A DNA stretch of 64,000 bases from Oligoflexia bacterium (GTDB taxonomy: Bacteria; Bdellovibrionota_G; JALEGL01): assembly GCA_035326705.1 (NCBI GenBank), contig DAOLES010000001.1:561653-625652 (forward strand). The letters are read 5' to 3'. Numbering within the stretch: position 1 is the first letter of the stretch; the number at the start of each line of letters is the position of its first letter. Below are positions 41,874 through 50,419 of the stretch, piece after piece. A program made the position numbers and the translations under genes. The notes below the pieces were generated by a model. It made no database searches and had not been told where the DNA came from. It was given only the letters and a program-made list of their open reading frames with translations.

Positions 41874-42290
41874 TTAAACTCCTTCGCTCTTGGCTTTTTC
41901 AAAAACTTCTTGTCCAGTCATATTATAGGTTTCATTGGCAAAATCATAATAGTCGGGTTTATCATCAATAAAAACCTGATGATCAAATTTAAACTCTTGA
42001 TTTTCAAACAATCCTGCAGGAATATAGTACTGTTGACTCTCTTTTAAACGATAAAATAAACCACTGCCACAAACTTTACAAAAACCTCTTTCTGCCCAAT
42101 CTGAAGAATTATAAATTCCTACATGCTCTTGACCCGATATTTGAACATCTTGCCCACATTCTACGGCCAACATGGGGCCGCCAGCAACTTTTCTACACAT
42201 ACCACAATGGCAGGCACCAACTGCTGTCTTGGCCTGATTTGCTTGCATTTTTACGGATTGACATAAACAACTGGCAGTATTTTTTGGCAT
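41874..42290 (-). CDS. GFA/CENP-V family zinc protein
   Basis: A 138-residue protein with the CENP-V/GFA zinc site: CLCQSV (about 8-13), CHCGMCRKVAGGPMLAVEC (about 27-45), and ERGFCKVCGSGLFYR (about 68-82). The family is named for the glutathione-dependent formaldehyde-activating enzyme, but most members are of unproven activity. Strong ribosome binding site AAAGGAG nine bases upstream. Second gene of the radD-GFA-DUF1428-alkD operon; the neighbourhood fits a role in aldehyde handling. Confidence 0.9.
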   Translation of the reverse strand: MPKNTASCLCQSVKMQANQAKTAVGACHCGMCRKVAGGPMLAVECGQDVQISGQEHVGIYNSSDWAERGFCKVCGSGLFYRLKESQQYYIPAGLFENQEFKFDHQVFIDDKPDYYDFANETYNMTGQEVFEKAKSEGV

Positions 42291-42312
42291 GGTTCTTTTC
42301 TCCTTTGTTTTG

Positions 42313-44067
42313 TTAGTACGTTACATTATGCTGTACTTCTTCGGCAAAGATTTTTTCAGTTATTTTCCAAAATTTATCTTGTTTTCTGGCTATGATAAAC
42401 GCCGGCATTCTAAACTGTTTTTGTGCAGCAATAACATCTTGAATAGAATTGATATTGATTGGCATTTCTGGTCTTTTCATATGCGAGCGTAAAAAATTAA
42501 TATGAAACTTCTGAATGCTGGTTCGGTTATTTAAATAATAATACTCAGACAAAGCGTTGGCATCAAAATCATAATATTTAATTTGTAAAAAATCATTGCC
42601 ATTTTTATCTTTTCTTTCTTGCCATTCAACATGATCTGGAATCAGGACATGGGCTGTTTTAGACAACTTGGCTTGCTTTAGTTTTTCTTCTGCACTCACC
42701 AGTTCATGCTGGCAGCTGGTACATGTCCTTGCCGTCAGATCATTTTGTTCACCACATTTGTCACATAGCTTAAATCTAAATCTATAAGCACAGGGTTTGA
42801 TGGTGTACGATTCATGATCAAACACACCTCCTTTGCATTTTCTACCATAGTGTTCAATCACATAACCTTCATCATCAACAATACCCCAAAAAGTATTTTC
42901 AAAAGAACATTGCGGACATTCAACTAAGACAGGTACAGAGTTGGATGTGGTTTTTCTATCACTGATTTGTGGACTGTAAATATCATAACTCATGCCTGTA
43001 TAGTCCAAAACAAAACAATCTTTTTTATGGTTATCTAAACGCAAACCTCTACCCACAATCTGTTGATACAAACTAATAGACTCAGTGGGCCTTAAAATAG
43101 CAATGACATCTACATGCGGAGCATCAAAGCCTGTGGTCAAAACTGATACGTTTACCAGGTACTTAAATTCTTTTTGTTTAAAAGCTTCTATAATTTGATC
43201 ACGCTCTAAATTTTCTGTTTCTCCAATAATTAAACGTGCTTCACCCGCTGGCAAATATTTAAGAATATCTTTGGCATGCTTAACCGTACTGCTAAAAATC
43301 ATCACGCCTTGACGATCATATTTTTCAGTAATATCAACAATATTTTTTATGATGAGAGGTGTTAGACTGCGTTGCTGTTTTAACAATTCATCCACTTCTT
43401 TGCTTGTATAAAGTTTTCCGGGCTCTGCTAGTTCAGAAAAATCATAGCAAGTAACAGGAATATTTACTTTTACAGGAGGGGTTAAGTACCCATGCTTAAT
43501 CATATACTGCAATGGAAGCTCAAAAATACAATACTGAAAAAATCTGGGCTCCGTTGTTTTCACCTCACCACTCTCTGCATAATTGTACAACCAACCCAAA
43601 TCTGTTCTGTAGGGAGTGGCTGTTAAACCTAGAATACATAAATCATTGTTTTTAGATTTCAGTTTTTGAATGACTTTTCCATATTGGGTATCAGAATCAA
43701 TGTTGACTCGGTGACACTCATCAATCACCAACAAAGTAAAAGCCTCAAAGAAATTGTCCGTTGCATTAGCAACAGACTGAATACTGCCAAAAATAACTTT
43801 GTCTTGGCTTTGTTTTTTATTTAAACCTGCAGAGTATACTCCAGCTTTAAGGCCATAGCTTTCAAATTTAGCATGATTCTGCTCAACCAGCTCTTTGACA
43901 TGCGCCAAAACCAAGACCCTGCCTTTGGCAACACGTGCCAGCTCAGCAATCACCAAACTTTTACCTGCCCCAGTGGGCAAAACAATCAAGGCTGGATCGC
44001 GCTTTTTTTGAAAATACCTAATGGTACTCTCAACAGCTTGTTTCTGATACGAGCGCAAAGTATACAT
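42313..44067 (-). CDS. radD: RadD (YejH) superfamily 2 DNA helicase
   Basis: 584 residues, nearly identical in layout to E. coli RadD (586). Motif I LPTGAGKSLVIAELARVAKGRVLVLAHVKELVEQNH, motif II DECHRV, motif III GLTATPYR, GYLTPPV, TTGFDAPHVDVIAILRPTES, and QQIVGRGLRL (motif VI). Two zinc-ribbon-like Cys clusters follow (CPQCSFENTFWG, about 390; CDKCGEQNDL...CTSCQ, about 458-480). RadD works with RecA in recombinational repair and resolves intermediates after irradiation or crosslinks. The ATG at 44067 (MYTLRSYQ) is chosen over GTG 44076. First gene of a four-gene repair operon. Confidence 0.93.
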   Translation of the reverse strand: MYTLRSYQKQAVESTIRYFQKKRDPALIVLPTGAGKSLVIAELARVAKGRVLVLAHVKELVEQNHAKFESYGLKAGVYSAGLNKKQSQDKVIFGSIQSVANATDNFFEAFTLLVIDECHRVNIDSDTQYGKVIQKLKSKNNDLCILGLTATPYRTDLGWLYNYAESGEVKTTEPRFFQYCIFELPLQYMIKHGYLTPPVKVNIPVTCYDFSELAEPGKLYTSKEVDELLKQQRSLTPLIIKNIVDITEKYDRQGVMIFSSTVKHAKDILKYLPAGEARLIIGETENLERDQIIEAFKQKEFKYLVNVSVLTTGFDAPHVDVIAILRPTESISLYQQIVGRGLRLDNHKKDCFVLDYTGMSYDIYSPQISDRKTTSNSVPVLVECPQCSFENTFWGIVDDEGYVIEHYGRKCKGGVFDHESYTIKPCAYRFRFKLCDKCGEQNDLTARTCTSCQHELVSAEEKLKQAKLSKTAHVLIPDHVEWQERKDKNGNDFLQIKYYDFDANALSEYYYLNNRTSIQKFHINFLRSHMKRPEMPININSIQDVIAAQKQFRMPAFIIARKQDKFWKITEKIFAEEVQHNVTY

Positions 44068-44187
44068 AACATTCACTCATAACAAAAAGTGTTTTCAGGC
44101 TCCAGATCTTTAATGATTAAAATTTTAAAAATTTTCTATAGACAAAGCATATAAAAAGATCTAGTAGAATTAAAGATTGGGGGAATC

Positions 44188-44805
44188 ATGCGGCAAGTAC
44201 TTGTTATATTTATTAGTTTAATTTTTTCATCTTACAACACGTTAAAAGCGTCCAACCCCACTTTATATGAACTTAAAGCGGCTTTGGAAAAATTTGAAAT
44301 CAAGTACAACCCTAGCAACCCAAATGACTTTAAATTTAGGAAAAGTCATGTTAATCGTCTAGATTTTAAGTTGAGTTGGGCTCCTATTTCAGACACTAAG
44401 TTTATGGCACTTGAAAATTCATATCTTATTACAGGTAAATATAGAATCCACTTTGTTACAGATCTGAAGTATTTAAGTGAAAGCTTGTATAACCTTAATT
44501 ATCAACAATATAAATCCTTGGTCAATAACTTACCAACAGACTATGGAATAATATTATTAACTCAGTTTTTTCTGAATGGTTGGCAATCCAATTTTCCAAA
44601 TTTTTATGAGCAATGTGAGCAAAAAAGAACAGTACAATGCATTGAAACCATTAATAACTTAATTTCTATATCTACAATCTGGAAACAATATTTAAACCTT
44701 GATTCGATTTCAGCTTACAATGACAATTTTGAAGAAGTTTCTCAAACCATTGACCAATGGATAGGTACAGAGCGCTACAGTATTTTTCGCTATATTTTTC
44801 CATAA
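44188..44805 (+). CDS. Exported hypothetical protein, 205 aa
   Basis: Signal peptide MRQVLVIFISLIFSSYNTLKA, then a soluble domain rich in aromatic and Asn residues. Two cysteines in CEQKRTVQC (about 153-161) could form a disulphide. I do not recognise the family. A GGGGGAA ribosome binding site, the same unusual form as that of the 21649 protein, lies six bases before the ATG. Divergent from radD and convergent with uup, so it is monocistronic. Confidence 0.75.
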   Translation: MRQVLVIFISLIFSSYNTLKASNPTLYELKAALEKFEIKYNPSNPNDFKFRKSHVNRLDFKLSWAPISDTKFMALENSYLITGKYRIHFVTDLKYLSESLYNLNYQQYKSLVNNLPTDYGIILLTQFFLNGWQSNFPNFYEQCEQKRTVQCIETINNLISISTIWKQYLNLDSISAYNDNFEEVSQTIDQWIGTERYSIFRYIFP

Positions 44806-44890
44806 TAGAGAATATATTGATGGTAACTTAATTTTCTGAAAATTTAAACTTATACCCCACACTACAGCTTAAAACCTTTCTCTTTAAAAC

Positions 44891-46738
44891 TTACTTCATA
44901 CAAAGCTTTTGCTTTTCATCCAGCTCTGCCCAGCGTTGATACATTGTTTCAACTTCATTCTCTAAAGCATTCAACTGTTTTGACAATTCAATTAATTTCT
45001 CAGGGTTACTGACAACGGCTTCACTGGTAATTTCGCGTTTAACTGCTTCGAGCTGCTCTTCTTTTTCCTGAATATGCGACTCAATATGCTCTAGTTCATA
45101 ACTTTCTTTATAGCTCATTTTTAATACATTTGAGCTTTTCTTTTTTTGGGTTTGTTTTAATTGTTCAAGTTTAGCTTGCTCTTGCTTTTTACGTTCATTC
45201 TTCCAATCTTGCCATTGTAAATAAGATTCAAAGCGAATAAGCTCTCCCTCTTCATCATTTAATAAATCGTTTTTTTCTGTAAAGGCTATAATACTGTCAC
45301 AGACCTGCTCCATGAATAACCTGTCATGTGTTACTAAAATAACTGCCCCGGTATAACTTTTTAAAGCATCTCTTAACACATCCAAGGTTTCTATATCTAA
45401 ATCATTGGTTGGTTCATCTAAAACAATAATAGGTGATGGTTTGAGCATTAACTTGGCCAGCATCAAGCGTGCCTTTTCTCCTCCAGATAAAGCTTTAACA
45501 GGCATATTAAACTGTTCTTTTTTAAAATTAAACCTATTTAAATAGGCGTCAATAAACCAAGGTGTCCCGTTAACAAAAACATGCCCACCTTGGCTGTCTA
45601 AATTTTCTATTAAACTTTTTTCTAATTCTAAACCTGCTCTTGCTTGATCTATATAATTGGCAAATAAATTCTCTGCCCTTTCTATATGTCCTGCATCCAC
45701 ATTTTCTTCACCCAACAAACACCGTATCAGAGTGGTTTTACCCACGCCATTTTTGCCTAATAAAGCTATTCTTGAGCCTGCCATTAAATTCAAATCAAAA
45801 TTTTTAAACAAAGTTTTATCAGCATAAGCTTTTGATATTTTTTTAGCCTCTATAAGTTTTTTAGGTAACTTTTCATTGACGGAAAACTCAATGCTAAGAT
45901 CACGCTTTTTATTCAGTGCTCTTAAAGCCTCAACTTCAGTTTTTAACTTATAGACATTTTCTATCCGGGCTTTGGCTTTTGTTGTTCTTGCTTTGGCACC
46001 TTGTTGCAACCATTCTGTTTCTCGACGCAAAACATTAGCTTGACTTGACTCTAAAGATTCTTGTGTCTGCAATATATTTTCTTTGTGTTGTAAATAATGA
46101 TCATATGACCCATCAATTTTTAACAAGCCATCTTTATATTTTGGATCTAAATCAAAAATTGTATGACATACATTTTGCAAAAATAAGCGATCATGACTGA
46201 CACACAGTAAAGTTAAGTTTTTTTGCTGTTCAAGATAATCTTCCAACCACAATAAACTTTCAATATCAAGATGGTTGGTGGGTTCATCTAAGATTAATAA
46301 ATCTGGTTGTTTCAATAACTCTCTAGCCAATGCTACTCTTTTTTGCTGTCCTCCTGATAGAGTTTTAAGTTCAGCATGCCTATTGAAACTTCCCGTATCA
46401 AGACCTAAGCGAGATATGAGCTCTTCTGCCATTGACCGTTGCCGTTTGTCAAAAGCATCCTCTAAAACAGCTAAAAGTTCCTCTTCAATTGTTTCGTGTT
46501 TAAATGTAGGGATTTGATCTAAATATCCAAATTTTAAATTTTGTGAATAAATGACTTGGCCAGAGTCAGCTTTCAACTGACCTGCAATAATATTCAATAA
46601 GGTCGACTTTCCAGCTCCATTGGGTCCTAATAAACCAATTCTATCTTGAGGTTGAATTGCAAAACTTAAGTCTTTAAAAAGCTTTTTTACGCCATGCGCT
46701 TGGCTTAACTGATTAACGCTTAAAAGTGGACTTGACAT
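44891..46738 (-). CDS. uup: ABC-F family ATPase Uup
   Basis: Two ABC ATPase domains in one chain without membrane helices. First: GPNGAGKSTLL, LSGGQQKRVALARELLKQPDLLILDEPTNHLD. Second: GKNGVGKTTLIR, LSGGEKARLMLAKLMLKPSPIIVLDEPTNDLD. The interdomain linker is about residues 230-285, and a C-terminal coiled coil (about 540-612) contains the Lys/Gln-rich hairpin, the mark of Uup rather than EttA. 615 residues (E. coli 635). ABC-F proteins act on ribosomes; Uup also affects transposon precise excision and replication-fork metabolism. Confidence 0.92.
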   Translation of the reverse strand: MSSPLLSVNQLSQAHGVKKLFKDLSFAIQPQDRIGLLGPNGAGKSTLLNIIAGQLKADSGQVIYSQNLKFGYLDQIPTFKHETIEEELLAVLEDAFDKRQRSMAEELISRLGLDTGSFNRHAELKTLSGGQQKRVALARELLKQPDLLILDEPTNHLDIESLLWLEDYLEQQKNLTLLCVSHDRLFLQNVCHTIFDLDPKYKDGLLKIDGSYDHYLQHKENILQTQESLESSQANVLRRETEWLQQGAKARTTKAKARIENVYKLKTEVEALRALNKKRDLSIEFSVNEKLPKKLIEAKKISKAYADKTLFKNFDLNLMAGSRIALLGKNGVGKTTLIRCLLGEENVDAGHIERAENLFANYIDQARAGLELEKSLIENLDSQGGHVFVNGTPWFIDAYLNRFNFKKEQFNMPVKALSGGEKARLMLAKLMLKPSPIIVLDEPTNDLDIETLDVLRDALKSYTGAVILVTHDRLFMEQVCDSIIAFTEKNDLLNDEEGELIRFESYLQWQDWKNERKKQEQAKLEQLKQTQKKKSSNVLKMSYKESYELEHIESHIQEKEEQLEAVKREITSEAVVSNPEKLIELSKQLNALENEVETMYQRWAELDEKQKLCMK

Positions 46739-46837
46739 AATGTTGCTGTAACCTACTTTAAAATAAAAAATAGTCTAGCACAAAAATAATATTCATATTG
46801 TTTTAAACAAAGGTTAATCTTAAGCACCAGACATAAC

Positions 46838-48193
46838 TTAATGAACCATATCAATAGTTTTCCAATAACCTCTTTTAAACCTTATGAATAGTATTGCATT
46901 AATAATTGTTACGTAAAATAGGACACTGATCCATGACAAAATAAGTGCATTAGAATGACTTTTTAACATATATGTAGGAAAAACCATAAACGGCCATGGA
47001 ATAATTAAGGCCATTAAAGAAACAAACTTTGTATCTCCTGCCCCTTTCAGAGCAAAAGAAATATTAAGGTACATACTATCTAAAATAGTAAACGCTCCAA
47101 CAATCATTAATAACGTAGGAACTGTATTGCTCACTTCTAACCATAATACTGGATTGGCTTCGTTTTTAAACCAAGACAAATAAAACTCAGGAAACACAAT
47201 AAAGCTTAAAGCCACTGTTAAGATGTAAACAAATGATATTTGTACTCCCCCCCAAGTGTATTCTTGAGCTTGTTCTGGTTGTTTCTCTCCCATTTTTTGA
47301 CCAACCAAAGTCAATACGGCTTGCGCAACCCCCATGGCAGGTAAAACTGCCAATAACATAATAGTAACGGAGATACTTGAACTGGATAAGGCTACATCAC
47401 CGTTTTTTAAGTTACCCATCATGATTAAAAAGACAGTAAATGCTAAACCTTCTAAAGCCCATTGAAAACCACTAGGAATGCCATAACGAATAAATTTTTT
47501 CATCAGCTTTAAGTCAAGTTTGATGGATTGAAAAAGATTGTATCTTTTAACTTTTTTATGGGTTAATAATAAATAGATTCCATAAATCACTGCGCAATAT
47601 GTTGCCAAGGCTGTGGCATAACCAGCACCGGCTATACCGTAAGCATCAAAACCTAAATTTCCTGAGATTAAGCAATAATCCAGGATAACATTAAATAATA
47701 AACCTATAAGGTTGATTCCAATCACTTGTCTGCTTAAGCCTAAACCTGTAAAAAAGCCACTAATGGCCGCAACCAAGGCTGTAGGCAAAGCAGAAAAACT
47801 CAATGCATTGTAATAAATGATCTCTAATTTTTGTATGTTATCTGAATGCCCCACAAATTCAAAAAATGGTTTTGAAAAAAAGTTCAAAGCAAAAAACAAA
47901 ATTCCCCCAATAATACTGATATAAATACTTTGCCATAGACTACTTGCAATTTTATGCTCCTTTTTTGCTCCAAAAAACTGTGCAACAAAGGTAGTCACAT
48001 AGGCCGCAGTTTGCTGTAATAAAGCCATAGGTACCCAAAAGACCCCCATGACTGCCATGGCAGCACCTAAGGCTTCTGTTGAAAAACCACCTAAAAAAAT
48101 TCTATCAATGGTTAATTGTAAATTCCAAAAGCTATTGGCAATAATCAATGGCCAAGCAATTGCCCATATTTTTTTATACACTTCTTTTTTCAT
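46838..48193 (-). CDS. MATE family multidrug or metabolite efflux transporter
   Basis: 451-residue polytopic membrane protein with about twelve helices in two six-helix repeats. N-terminal WAIAWPLIIANSFWNLQLTIDRIFLGGFSTEALGAA and its internal counterpart IRYGIPSGFQWALEGLAFTVFLIMMG are the two MATE signature starts. It should expel cationic compounds with Na+ or H+; substrate unknown. It lies 100 bases downstream of nothing co-oriented but uup follows on the same strand after 100 bases. Confidence 0.92.
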   Translation of the reverse strand: MKKEVYKKIWAIAWPLIIANSFWNLQLTIDRIFLGGFSTEALGAAMAVMGVFWVPMALLQQTAAYVTTFVAQFFGAKKEHKIASSLWQSIYISIIGGILFFALNFFSKPFFEFVGHSDNIQKLEIIYYNALSFSALPTALVAAISGFFTGLGLSRQVIGINLIGLLFNVILDYCLISGNLGFDAYGIAGAGYATALATYCAVIYGIYLLLTHKKVKRYNLFQSIKLDLKLMKKFIRYGIPSGFQWALEGLAFTVFLIMMGNLKNGDVALSSSSISVTIMLLAVLPAMGVAQAVLTLVGQKMGEKQPEQAQEYTWGGVQISFVYILTVALSFIVFPEFYLSWFKNEANPVLWLEVSNTVPTLLMIVGAFTILDSMYLNISFALKGAGDTKFVSLMALIIPWPFMVFPTYMLKSHSNALILSWISVLFYVTIINAILFIRFKRGYWKTIDMVH

Positions 48194-48378
48194 ATTAAAG
48201 AATCCAGTTCTAATAAAAAATTAGCTTGTATAGCTATACTATTTAAGTAAAAAAATCTTGTTTTATTAAAAGTTTAAGCGCGACGCCGCTAATCTTGCCT
48301 TTTAATCTAAAGAACAGCCATCAGTAGTATATTTAATGATTAAGCGTTAAATCAAAATAATTGCATAATTTTCTTTTG

Positions 48379-49041
48379 TTACCAAGGTAAAGCTTCACCA
48401 TTGGCATGCCAAAAAGTACCGGTATCAGCAAAGCTCTTTTCTTCAATCAGTTTTATTAACTGCTGGGCAGATTCAGTTGCACTTATATTTCCAGTATGTT
48501 GAGTCATATCTGTTTTAACATAACCGGGATGTAAAATTAGGACTGTTATTTCTTTGTCTTTCGCATCAATACTTAAATTTTTTGCAGCCATATTAACCGC
48601 AGCTTTTGACATCCTATATCCATAATTGTTACCAGAACTATTATCCGCAATTGAACCTACTCTGCTACTCAATATTGAAAATTTTGTTCCTTTGTTCATG
48701 AATGGTAAAAAACTTTTAAAACTCAAGATTGGTCCAATGGCATTTACGTGGAACTGTTTAAGTAAACCTGTTTCATCCAGTGTTTCTAGACGGTCTCCTT
48801 TAAGAATTCCTGACACATGAATCACTTGATCAAAGTGAATGTCTTTTATTGTATTCAATGCATGTTTAGCTGAAGTAAACTCTTGAACATCAAAACCAGT
48901 AATGATTTTTTTGGGCTTTACTTGCTCCAAGTCTGCTGATGAACGCCGACAAAAAGCATAGACATTATGTCCTGCTTGTACATACTGTTTAACCAACTCT
49001 AAACCAATGCCTCTATTAGACCCAATAATTGCAATGTTCAT
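48379..49041 (-). CDS. Short-chain dehydrogenase, C-factor-like
   Basis: 220-residue SDR: GSNRGIGLELVKQY (cofactor loop), LSSRVGSIADNSSGNNYGYRMSKAAVNMAAKNLS (catalytic Ser, Tyr, Lys), LILHPGYVKTDMTQ. The C-terminus (GTFWHANGEALPW) is shared with the photolyase-linked SDR at 6989-7750, so the two are paralogues of the CsgA/C-factor subgroup. Strong AGGAG ribosome binding site. Substrate unknown; some relatives act on membrane-derived lipids or have signalling roles, which cannot be assumed here. Confidence 0.9.
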   Translation of the reverse strand: MNIAIIGSNRGIGLELVKQYVQAGHNVYAFCRRSSADLEQVKPKKIITGFDVQEFTSAKHALNTIKDIHFDQVIHVSGILKGDRLETLDETGLLKQFHVNAIGPILSFKSFLPFMNKGTKFSILSSRVGSIADNSSGNNYGYRMSKAAVNMAAKNLSIDAKDKEITVLILHPGYVKTDMTQHTGNISATESAQQLIKLIEEKSFADTGTFWHANGEALPW

Positions 49042-49142
49042 GTTATCTCCTAAGTCTTCAATTCATTATGATTAATAGACACTATCAGAAAAAGTAATAA
49101 CATCAATGCTATAGTCTAAAAAAGTTCTAACTTGAGAATCAA

Positions 49143-49379
49143 TTATTCTGAATATTCAAATACTCCAATATCAGGCGCATTGCCTAAAAAATCTAAGCCA
49201 ACATCAATGCCAGCATCTACTCCCGGACTAATTGCTGAAAGAGCTTTATAGTCAGAATCAATTTGAGGATCACTTCTTATATTATCACTAAATAAAATAC
49301 TTGGAGCTGGACCAACAAACGCCTGAATATCGTTTCCAGTATTAAAAAGAATATTATTCTTAAACTGAACAATAAAAAA
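49143..49379 (-). pseudogene. C-terminal remnant of a right-handed beta-helix protein
   Basis: A translatable stretch with no start codon reads FKNNILFNTGNDIQAFVGPAP, then SDNIRSDPQIDSDYKALSAIS, PGVDAGIDVGLDFLGNAPDIG and a terminal VFEYSE. This is the standard last rung and C-cap of 'choice-of-anchor' or parallel beta-helix surface proteins (NNI...DPQ...SPGVDAG...D...P-D-IGVFE). The expected several hundred residues upstream are missing: the next 45 bases are the terminator of the neighbouring gene. It is a truncated gene fragment with an intact stop codon. Confidence 0.75.
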
Positions 49380-49425
49380 ACCTCTTTTTCATCATCCCTG
49401 TGTAAGATGAAAAAGAGGCTTTTTT
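49373..49425. terminator. Bidirectional intrinsic terminator
   Basis: CCTCTTTTTCATC (49381-49393) pairs perfectly with GATGAAAAAGAGG (49406-49418). A T-run follows on the plus strand (CTTTTTTAA) and an A-run precedes it, so the minus strand reads into TTTTTTT. It ends the outer-membrane-barrel-like gene on the minus strand. Confidence 0.88.
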
Positions 49426-49437
49426 AATTAAGTTTAA

Positions 49438-49944
49438 TTAAAATGAGTAGTTTAATGCCAAGTTAACAAGGTTTAGACTAAGTACCTCTTGATCAAAAAA
49501 GTAATTTACATCAAAAGAGTACTTTAATCCCAGGCCCGTATCACCCAATGTGGTCATTAAACCTATCCCCCCTCTTACACCAATATTATTATCAGATGTA
49601 TTCAATAAAATTGGAAGCCCTAAGTTAACAACAGGTTCAATGGCTCTATTGGAACTAGGATAAAAATTAAGTAACGGCGTTACGTAAAGTGGGTTTTCAT
49701 CAAAACCTTTATCCTCAACTCCAAATATAGCTTCTATACCCAAGCTCCAGCTTGGATCTGGAAAAATCTCACCCCTTGCGCCAAATAAGGATGCAGTTGA
49801 ACCTTCTGGTTCACTCAGTTGATAGGGCATCAAAAATACTGCTCCTACTTGAATATCTCTATCATTGTTTTCTACAATATAGGTTTCATTAGCATAGGCA
49901 AAAGATATAAAGCCTGTTACCAAAGCTATCATTATTTTTTTCAT
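49438..49944 (-). CDS. Exported outer-membrane-barrel-like protein
   Basis: 168 residues: signal peptide MKKIMIALVTGFISFAYA, then alternating-hydrophobicity strands with Gly/aromatic girdles (IQVGAVFLMPYQL, WSLGIEAIFGVE, LYVTPLLNFYPSS, IEPVVNLGLPILL, IGVRGGIGLMTTL, TGLGLKYSFDVNYFF, LSLNLVNLALNYSF). It ends in a terminal Phe, the outer-membrane-barrel C-terminal signature. Size suits an eight-stranded barrel. Specific function unknown. Good AAGGAG ribosome binding site and a strong terminator, suggesting a well expressed single gene. Confidence 0.78.
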   Translation of the reverse strand: MKKIMIALVTGFISFAYANETYIVENNDRDIQVGAVFLMPYQLSEPEGSTASLFGARGEIFPDPSWSLGIEAIFGVEDKGFDENPLYVTPLLNFYPSSNRAIEPVVNLGLPILLNTSDNNIGVRGGIGLMTTLGDTGLGLKYSFDVNYFFDQEVLSLNLVNLALNYSF

Positions 49945-50419
49945 TGTTTGCTCCTTTTTGTTCTATTGTTGTTCATTGCTTTTAACAACTCTTTCATATC
50001 TATACATATCTCTTTTAGCTTTTTATTCACCTGACTAAAGTTAGCTCAATCAAAGCAATCAATTACAATAATTCTTTTTTAGTTTAAATGACTTCAATGT
50101 TCTTCAAAATCAAAAAATAATCCCCAACAGGTATAAATTTATAAAATCCAAGCTCCTTAAAATACACTGATTTACTTTTAGCTATATCAAAGGCGACTTG
50201 TGTTTTTACAAAAAAAAATCTTAACTTATTGCATTACCAGTTATAGATAACGACAATATAAACTCTTATGTTAAAATCAAACAAAAAAATTTATGTTTAC
50301 TGTGGTCTATTCTTGTTTTATCGCAAACGACAAGTTCTTTAGTTTATAATATTCTAATTGAATTGCTTACCCCATAGCAATTCTAACAACACAATTTATT
50401 CTATTTGTATATGGGGTAG
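49945..50419. other. 475-base region without a gene
   Basis: Upstream of the barrel gene and downstream of the CPA2 antiporter (both minus strand). AT-rich with no supported reading frame. Near the antiporter stop are two overlapping inverted repeats: GAATTGCT/AGCAATTC (50360-50367 and 50376-50383) and TACCCCATA/TATGGGGTA (50368-50376 and 50410-50418). They cannot form together and may serve as a weak terminator. The rest presumably holds the barrel-gene promoter; no RNA gene recognised. Confidence 0.5.

Noticed and set aside
50360..50418. Mutually exclusive hairpins resembling a riboswitch
   Set aside because: They lie just after the antiporter stop codon, not in a leader, and are more simply read as a weak terminator region.
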